Positions 6,477-10,596 of a stretch of 10,596 bases of DNA are shown here, piece after piece. Both the position numbers and the translations under genes were made by a program. The stretch is from Gp13-AA77 sp036521995 (GTDB lineage: Bacteria > Acidobacteriota > Terriglobia > UBA7540): NCBI GenBank assembly GCA_036521995.1, contig DATDGR010000084.1, positions 1 through 10,596 of the forward strand, read 5' to 3'. The notes below the pieces were generated by a model. It was not told the DNA's origin. It ran no database searches and saw only the letters and a program-made list of their open reading frames with translations. Position 1 is the first letter of the stretch. Each line of letters begins with the position of its first letter.

Positions 6477-8270
6477 CTACGGGGCATGAGTCGGCGTAAA
6501 TCGCTGACGCTGTGCCCGATCTTCACCTTCAACAATTAGGTAGAACTTGTCGGCGGCCAGGTTCCGGAACACCTGGCGCGACCCGCTCGGCCAGCGAACC
6601 TCCAGCTCATCGACAACGGTACACTGCCCCAGGCCAAAGTTCGCTCGCAAATCGCTCTGTGATAGATAGCTGCCGCCGCCGGCGATCTCCCGCACCTGGG
6701 ACACTCCGCCAGCGCGGAGCTTGAGGCGAGCCCCCATGGCATCGCGATTGCTGTGCGTGCCCACCAGCTTAAAGTTGGCGAAATGATTCCGGCGTCCGCC
6801 ACTCGCCGGGCCGTCGTTGTGCAGGAGCAACGGCGGATCACCGTTGTTGGCCACAACCAGATCGACATAACCGTCGTTGTCATAATCGACAAAGGCCACG
6901 CCGCGGCCCGCGAAGGGTTTGGCGAATCCATTCCCCGAGATCTGGGAAACTTCGGTAAACCTTCCGTCGTGATCGTTATGGAACAACGAGTTGATCTCCT
7001 TGTAACGGATTTGAGTCGAGGTGTGGTCGATTTCCGGGTAAACGTGACCGTTGGCGATGAACAGGTCCAGCCATCCGTCGTTGTCGTAGTCGAAGAAGCC
7101 GCCTCCAAAGCTGAGAACCTTCTTGGTGACCACCGTGATCCCGGCCTGGTCGCTGACTTCGTCGAAGGATCCTTTACCGTTGTAGTGCCACATGTGGTCG
7201 CCCGCGCCCTGAAAATCTGAAATATAGAGGCCAAGGTTGCCGTCGTTTTCAAAGTCGCCCAGGGAAATACACATGGCTGCCATGGTGTTGCCGTCGGCCG
7301 TCAGCGCGATGCCGCTCTCCATAGCGACGTTCGTAAAAGTGCCGTCATGATTGTTGTGATAGAGGTACGCCTCCACGCCGTCGTTGGCGACGAACAGGTC
7401 CGGCCATCCGTCATTGTCGTAGTCGGCCGCGCCCACTGAGAGGTTCACCCCCTTGGGCTGGTAAATCTTCGCGGCCTTGGTGACGTTCGTGAACGTCCCG
7501 TCGCCGTTGTTGTGATAGAGCACGTCCGGGGTGCCGCCGTAGACTGCAGGCGGACAGCTCGACCGGGCGGTGATCTCCGTGGTGCAGTATTGCTGGCTCG
7601 CGGGGCTGAAATTGGCGTAGCCGCCCACGTAAAGATCAAGCCGGCCGTCGCGGTCGTAGTCAAAGAAGGTGGCGCCCGTATGGAACATGGTGCCAAAGTC
7701 CAGGCCGCCGACGCCTGCCTTGTCGGTGACGTCCGTAAAGGTGCCATCGCCGTTGTTGTGGTACAGGATGTCCTTACCGTACTGCGTTACGTAAAGGTCA
7801 GGGTGGCCGTCGTTATCGTAATCCCCCCACACGCAGCCCAGACCGTAAGCGTTTCCGGGGACGCCTGCCTTCTCCGTAACGTCGGTGAAGGTTCCATCGC
7901 CGTTGTTGTGGTAGAGCGCATTGCGGGTGACGATGCCTCGATTATAGAGGTCACGTCCGTTCACAAAGTAGATGTCCTGGTAGCCGTCGCCGTCATAGTC
8001 CGCCACGCAGACCCCGGGTCCCGCTTCTTCCAGAATGGTCGAGGTGTTGACCGTGCTCTTGAAATGAACAAAGTCGATCGCCGCGCTCCGGGTAGCATCG
8101 GAGAATTGCACTGGAGGGGACGGAAGATCACCATTGGGGGCCGCGGCAGGGCGCGAAAGATACCGCTTAGGCACCTCGGCGCTCAAGCCGGCAACGGCGA
8201 GGACGACCGCCAGAGCGCGCCACAGGCCGGAGGAGCCGAAGTTTCCAGGTTTACCCGCTGCCGCGCCCAC
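6477..8270 (-). CDS. Exported CRTAC1-type FG-GAP/VCBS propeller with ASPIC/UnbV domain
   Basis: From GTG 8270 the product is 597 aa with a signal peptide (hydrophobic core ALAVVLAVAGLSA, about 20-32). Seven Ca-binding FG-GAP/VCBS motifs of the form DYDxDG occur at about residues 91, 150, 204, 283, 339, 394 and 462, most followed by a module like LYHNNGDGTFTDV. This predicts a seven-bladed beta-propeller. The fifth motif is degenerate (DFENDGNLGLY, Gly for the usual Asp). The C-terminus (about 509-563) matches ASPIC/UnbV: RDAMGARLKL, GGGSYLSQSD, FGLG and VRWPSG. Such proteins are secreted or surface-bound and of unknown ligand. A TTG at 8297 would add nine residues, but GGAGGT at 8288-8283 lies inside that extension and points to GTG 8270, although the 12-nt spacer is long. 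It lies downstream of the TPR gene, 148 bp apart, probably co-transcribed. Confidence 0.9.
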   Translation of the reverse strand: MGAAAGKPGNFGSSGLWRALAVVLAVAGLSAEVPKRYLSRPAAAPNGDLPSPPVQFSDATRSAAIDFVHFKSTVNTSTILEEAGPGVCVADYDGDGYQDIYFVNGRDLYNRGIVTRNALYHNNGDGTFTDVTEKAGVPGNAYGLGCVWGDYDNDGHPDLYVTQYGKDILYHNNGDGTFTDVTDKAGVGGLDFGTMFHTGATFFDYDRDGRLDLYVGGYANFSPASQQYCTTEITARSSCPPAVYGGTPDVLYHNNGDGTFTNVTKAAKIYQPKGVNLSVGAADYDNDGWPDLFVANDGVEAYLYHNNHDGTFTNVAMESGIALTADGNTMAAMCISLGDFENDGNLGLYISDFQGAGDHMWHYNGKGSFDEVSDQAGITVVTKKVLSFGGGFFDYDNDGWLDLFIANGHVYPEIDHTSTQIRYKEINSLFHNDHDGRFTEVSQISGNGFAKPFAGRGVAFVDYDNDGYVDLVVANNGDPPLLLHNDGPASGGRRNHFANFKLVGTHSNRDAMGARLKLRAGGVSQVREIAGGGSYLSQSDLRANFGLGQCTVVDELEVRWPSGSRQVFRNLAADKFYLIVEGEDRAQRQRFTPTHAP

Positions 8271-8282
8271 CAGGCCGGAATT

Positions 8283-8288
8283 ACCTCC
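8283..8288 (-). promoter_or_regulatory. Strong Shine-Dalgarno GGAGGT of the CRTAC1-type gene
   Basis: GGAGGT on the minus strand is the best ribosome binding site near this start. It lies downstream of the alternative TTG start at 8297 and 12 nt before GTG 8270, so it favours the shorter protein. Confidence 0.5.
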
Positions 8289-8418
8289 GTATCGCAAGAC
8301 TTCACACCGTTTCTGAATGGGCGATGAATGATCGCGGGTTGAACCGGTGCTGAACCCCGCCCGGGTGAGCTTGGCGATCTTCCGTCGTCAGCCGTTCAAT
8401 CGACAATCTTCAATCTCT

Positions 8419-9696
8419 CTAAGGAGTCGGTCCGGCAGGCTCCGGAAGTCTCCCGGTGATCTGTTGCGCTTGCTTGGCGCGGGCCTTGGTTTGAAGCACC
8501 TGCTGCTGGGCGAATTCTTTTTGGGCCTCAGCACGCTGGCCGGTCTTGAGGTAAGCCTGTCCCAGTTGATAGTGAAAGTTGGCGCTGTCCGGATCGAGCG
8601 CGATGGCGCGCTTCAGGTAAGCTATGGCCTCTTCGATGTTGCCCTTGCGGAAATGGGCCTTGCCGAGGCCCGCCAGCGAGTCCGCCAGCTCGGGATCGAT
8701 CGATAACGCCTTCTGGAAGAGAGGAATGGCGCGATCCGCATCACCCGACTCGATCCAGATGGTGCCCCGGTTCTGGTAGCTCCAGGGCTCGTTGGGACTG
8801 ATTTCCATCTCCTTCTCGTACTCGGCTGCCGCCTTATCCATCAAGCCCAGGCGTTGATAGAGCACGCCCAGGTCATAGTGCGCAAAGGGCAATTTGGGGT
8901 CGCCTGCCACGGCCTTCTGCAGTTCGTCCTCGGACTGAGAATTCTTGTAGAGATCAAGATAGGCCTTGCCCAAAAGCAGGTGCAGGTGGGGTGTATCGCC
9001 CCCGGCGCGCACCAGTTGCTCGAAGGCCCTCTTGGAATCGTCGTCGCGCTTCAGCTCGCCGTAGGCGATGCCGAGCATGTAGAGGTAATCAAGGTCGTCC
9101 CGCTCCTGGTCGCGGATGGGCTCGAAGGCCGCGATCGCCGCTCCGTAATCGCGGAGCATGAATTGCGATTCACCGAGCAGATAGCGAGCCTGGATGCTGT
9201 CCGGCTGAGCAGCCACAACCCGGCTAAAGCATGGAACCGCAGCCTTGAAGTCCCGCTTGTCATAGTGGACCAGTCCCAGGTTCAGGTCGATGCCGACCAT
9301 ATTCGGATCGAGCCGCCGCGCTGTCTCAAACGCGCGAATGGCATCATCCGGTTTGCCCAAACGGCGGTAAACCACTCCGAGGTCCGTGTAAGCTGCGGCC
9401 GAGTTAGGGTCCAGCTTGAGGAACTCCTTGAACCCGCGCTCGGCACTCGAATAATCTTTGGCCGAGAGAGCGGCCTGGGCGCGACCGAAGGCGGCGCGCA
9501 ATTCCTGATCAGAGGGTCTCGAGCCGGGTGGACTCTGTGCCAGCCCCAAGGCGGTGACAAGCAGAGAGAAGACGATAGCCAACAACGTGGTCGCGGTCTT
9601 GTCAGCCGGTATCGTGAAACGTCGCCGGCGATCGTGGCCTGAGCGAGACGCGCCGCAGGGTTGATCGTGAGCAGCCTGAACTCCTTGCACCGGCAT
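8419..9696 (-). CDS. Secreted or membrane-anchored protein with ten TPRs
   Basis: From ATG 9696 the product is 425 aa. After a basic N-terminus (RRRR at 23-26) comes one hydrophobic segment (about 36-53, LLAIVFSLLVTALGLA), either a signal peptide or an anchor. About ten 34-residue TPRs then run from about 66 to 405, with clear units such as AYTDLGVVYRRLGKPDDAIRAF and FHYQLGQAYLKTGQRAEA and repeated LDP turns. The C-terminal tail is Gln/Ala-rich and short. TPRs are protein-binding scaffolds; the partner is unknown, but the co-directional CRTAC1-type gene downstream is the obvious candidate, a pairing I recall as common in Acidobacteriota. A TTG at 9756 would add 20 residues but coincides with the -35 of the best promoter. 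ATG 9696 has GAGGA close upstream (spacing short, about 2-3 nt). Confidence 0.9.
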   Translation of the reverse strand: MPVQGVQAAHDQPCGASRSGHDRRRRFTIPADKTATTLLAIVFSLLVTALGLAQSPPGSRPSDQELRAAFGRAQAALSAKDYSSAERGFKEFLKLDPNSAAAYTDLGVVYRRLGKPDDAIRAFETARRLDPNMVGIDLNLGLVHYDKRDFKAAVPCFSRVVAAQPDSIQARYLLGESQFMLRDYGAAIAAFEPIRDQERDDLDYLYMLGIAYGELKRDDDSKRAFEQLVRAGGDTPHLHLLLGKAYLDLYKNSQSEDELQKAVAGDPKLPFAHYDLGVLYQRLGLMDKAAAEYEKEMEISPNEPWSYQNRGTIWIESGDADRAIPLFQKALSIDPELADSLAGLGKAHFRKGNIEEAIAYLKRAIALDPDSANFHYQLGQAYLKTGQRAEAQKEFAQQQVLQTKARAKQAQQITGRLPEPAGPTP

Positions 9697-9727
9697 CTTC
9701 CTCGAAGGTCCTATTTGCTTGCCTGAA

Positions 9728-9756
9728 ACTGTAGCAGGTTGTCTGAGGATTTTCAA
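9728..9756 (-). promoter_or_regulatory. Sigma70-like promoter of the TPR/CRTAC1-type operon
   Basis: Read leftward, TTGAAA (9756-9751, 5 of 6 to consensus) is followed by exactly 17 nt and TACAGT (9733-9728, 4 of 6), with TGC just before it giving an extended -10. Transcription would begin near 9721, about 25 nt before ATG 9696. It cannot serve a protein starting at TTG 9756, so it supports the downstream start. Confidence 0.65.
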
Positions 9757-9808
9757 CCGTCGCCATTCGAGGCGACGCCAAAGCGACAGGCCTTGACAAT
9801 GGGCGTTG

Positions 9809-9835
9809 AAGCACCCTCGTCGCGCGACGGTGCTT
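9809..9835. repeat. GC-rich hairpin upstream of the TPR gene
   Basis: AAGCACC (9809-9815) pairs with GGTGCTT (9829-9835). The inside is the perfect palindrome CGTCGCGCGACG (9818-9829, sharing one base with the right arm). On the plus strand the stem is followed by TGTCT, on the minus strand by CAACG, so terminator quality is poor. It lies about 55 bp upstream of the promoter at 9756 and could be an operator or a remnant. Confidence 0.4.
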
Positions 9836-9965
9836 TGTCTGCATCGCCTGTATGTGGAAGAGACTTGGCTTCTATTGGGTTCGCTTTCCGAGTTTACAAC
9901 GTGTTCAAGATTCTAAATGACTTACTGGATCCGAACTCGGTGAATTTGGGTTTCGTTGCTTCCTT

Positions 9966-10010
9966 GGGTTCGTTTTGGGTTCGTTTCGGGTTCGTTTAGG
10001 TTCGTTTTTT
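9966..10010 (+). repeat. 11-bp tandem repeat array GGGTTCGTTTN
   Basis: Units start at 9966 (GGGTTCGTTTT), 9977 (GGGTTCGTTTC) and 9988 (GGGTTCGTTTA), and at 9999 as GGTTCG followed by T6, one G lost. A degenerate unit precedes them at 9948 (GGGTTTCGTTG), and an isolated related word, GGGTTCGCTTT, occurs at 9877-9887. The 11-bp period is close to one helical turn, so each unit faces the same side of the DNA. Confidence 0.75.
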
Positions 10011-10104
10011 CCAGGGCTCGCAACGCCTGCTGATTCTGAAGGACTTGTCGAATTGGCTTGCACCGCTGGAAGCTGAAGCTTGGGTTTGTTTTGTCTTCGC
10101 GTTC

Positions 10105-10133
10105 TTGACCTAGTTGCGCGTGCTAGCTATTTT
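10105..10133 (+). promoter_or_regulatory. Orphan promoter-like site
   Basis: TTGACC (10105-10110, 5 of 6) is followed by exactly 17 nt and TATTTT (10128-10133, 4 of 6). No gene follows for about 400 bp until the transposase at 10540. It may drive a small RNA, read into the insertion element, or be fortuitous in AT-rich DNA. Confidence 0.35.
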
Positions 10134-10258
10134 TAATCCGTCTGTTACAAGTTTGGTCTCGTTTCAAAATAACATTGGATAAATTTCGCTAGATTTGTAA
10201 AATAAACGCAACAGGCAAAATTGCTTACAAAGTTTGGGTTCTAACAAAAATATTTCAA

Positions 10259-10272
10259 CCCCCCCGGGGGGG
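10259..10272. repeat. C7G7 palindrome in a homopolymer-rich stretch
   Basis: Seven C (10259-10265) are followed by seven G (10266-10272), then CCC, A and five C (10273-10281). The G-runs on the minus strand (G5, G3, G7) could form a quadruplex, and the palindrome can fold on itself. Read leftward it is followed by TTGAAATATTTTTG, vaguely terminator-like. Such tracts are prone to sequencing error, so the exact lengths are uncertain. Confidence 0.5.
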
Positions 10273-10460
10273 CCCACCCCCGATGACTTGGCGAGGCTGT
10301 ATCTTTCGCCGCTTGGCGGGTCAAATCGGATGCCGGATTGGGTGAAGCTACGGCCATTGGTGACAACCCACAACCCTCGTTAGCGCCGGAGAGCCTACGT
10401 TTCGGGAGCGACCGCACGTCCGACTTATATAACGATTGCTTATGTATGTCAAGGTACGCA

Positions 10461-10520
10461 TCGCGCAATCTAAAATGTTACCCGTGACCGATCGTCGCGC
10501 AATTTGAGAATGTTACCCGT
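10461..10520 (+). repeat. Pair of ~25-bp direct repeats at the IS end
   Basis: Copy 1 (10461-10485, 25 bp) and copy 2 (10495-10520, 26 bp) share TCGCGCAAT and AATGTTACCCGT exactly, with a variable middle of 4 or 5 bp. They start 34 bp apart, about three helical turns, so a protein could bind both on one face. Confidence 0.85.
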
Positions 10521-10536
10521 CATGGAGACGGGTAAC
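10512..10536 (+). promoter_or_regulatory. Hairpin over the transposase ribosome binding site
   Basis: GTTACCCGTC (10512-10521), the end of the second direct repeat, is perfectly complementary to GACGGGTAAC (10527-10536), with the 5-nt loop ATGGA. The likely Shine-Dalgarno GGAG (10524-10527) lies in that loop, 12 nt before ATG 10540. A transcript starting further upstream, outside the element, would fold here, which could keep transposase translation low. Confidence 0.6.
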
Positions 10537-10539
10537 CGC

Positions 10540-10596
10540 ATGAGTCGAAGATCGCGCAGGGAGTACTTGCAGAGCATTTATGCTCGCTATCAGAAG
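10540..10596 (+). CDS. Transposase, DDE/integrase-core type (5' fragment)
   Basis: Only 19 codons are visible before the window ends, and the frame stays open. The residues MSRRSRREYLQSIYARYQK resemble the start of a group of integrase-core transposases, whose members begin with a basic (K/R)RSRREYLxxI segment before a helix-turn-helix and, further in, a DDE catalytic core. That match is from memory and covers few residues. An in-frame ATG at 10522 would add six residues but sits in the loop of the upstream hairpin. The repeats immediately upstream support the mobile-element reading. It is cut by the window edge, not necessarily broken. Confidence 0.6.
   Translation, partial: MSRRSRREYLQSIYARYQK

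Larger units (their letters stand above)
9757..10460. other. Gene-poor region with repeats and an AT-rich island
   Basis: No convincing gene is visible; the short minus-strand frames in 10164-10468 have no recognisable domain. The region holds a hairpin (9809-9835), an inverted repeat CCGAGTT/AACTCGG (9888-9894/9934-9940), an 11-bp tandem array (9966-10010), a promoter-like site (10105-10133), an AT-rich stretch (about 10125-10258) and a C7G7 palindrome (10259-10272). TTACAAGTTTGG (10145-10156) recurs with one extra A at 10225-10237. The mosaic makeup next to an insertion element suggests a site of repeated insertion or decay. Confidence 0.55.
10461..10596 (+). mobile_element. Left end of an insertion sequence (cut by the window)
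   Basis: Two direct copies of an end-like repeat (10461-10485 and 10495-10520) precede the start of a transposase-like frame. Both begin TCGCGCAAT and end AATGTTACCCGT. This arrangement is typical of transposase binding sites at an IS end. The exact left boundary is unknown because the other end and any target duplication lie outside the window; it could begin somewhat left of 10461. Confidence 0.6.

Noticed and set aside
7512..8327. 271-aa plus-strand frame opposite the propeller gene
   Set aside because: Its Val-rich repetitive translation is the shadow of the DxDxDG and LYHNN repeats of the minus-strand gene.
9793..9798. Perfect TTGACA -35 hexamer on the plus strand
   Set aside because: The position 17 nt on reads CTCGTC and nothing -10-like lies at 16-18 nt.
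9877..10010. GGGTTCG words resembling tRNA T-arms, or a CRISPR-like array
   Set aside because: No acceptor or anticodon arms can be built, and an 11-bp period without spacers is not a CRISPR array.
10164..10468. Two overlapping minus-strand frames of 69 and 75 aa
   Set aside because: They lie in different frames, cross the C7G7 tract and show no recognisable domain or ribosome binding site.

Overview
The window looks like chromosomal DNA from a member of the Acidobacteriota (Terriglobia/Bryobacterales-like). The strongest clue is the Oar-type TonB-dependent receptor: its plug carries the acidic stretch, the GPNGGQIYIDGF motif and the NQNPFSAEYDKLGYG motif that I associate with the large acidobacterial receptor families. 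A DUF5666-type protein and a TPR/CRTAC1 pair fit the same group. The assignment is by recall of family features, not by a search.

Layout, left to right. Positions 1-594 hold no credible gene but contain several strong inverted repeats, the best an 11-bp perfect hairpin at 196-225 nested inside a 10-bp inverted repeat (188-281). A rightward gene (661-1857) encodes an exported protein of no family I can name, with eight pairs of cysteines and a His-rich centre. After a 220-bp gap comes a probable two-gene operon: an exported triple DUF5666-type protein (2078-3400) and an outer-membrane receptor (3474-6416). Converging on it from the right is a leftward pair: a secreted or membrane-anchored protein with ten TPRs (9696-8419), followed by an exported FG-GAP/ASPIC-UnbV (CRTAC1-type) protein (8270-6477). 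A good extended -10 promoter sits just upstream of the TPR gene and overlaps a TTG that would otherwise be called as its start.

Positions 9757-10460 are gene-poor. They hold a hairpin, an array of 11-bp tandem repeats (GGGTTCGTTTN), an orphan promoter-like site, an AT-rich island and a C7G7 palindrome. At the right edge an insertion element begins. It has two direct copies of a ~25-bp end-like repeat and a third, inverted partial copy, placed just before the ATG of a transposase cut off by the window.

All five complete genes are predicted to encode envelope or exported proteins. They read as cell-surface accessory functions: receptor, beta-propeller, TPR scaffold, OB-like DUF5666 and a disulfide-rich repeat protein. 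There is no enzyme with a recognisable active site, so the substrate or pathway cannot be named from sequence. The most novel item is the Cys-pair repeat protein at 661-1857.
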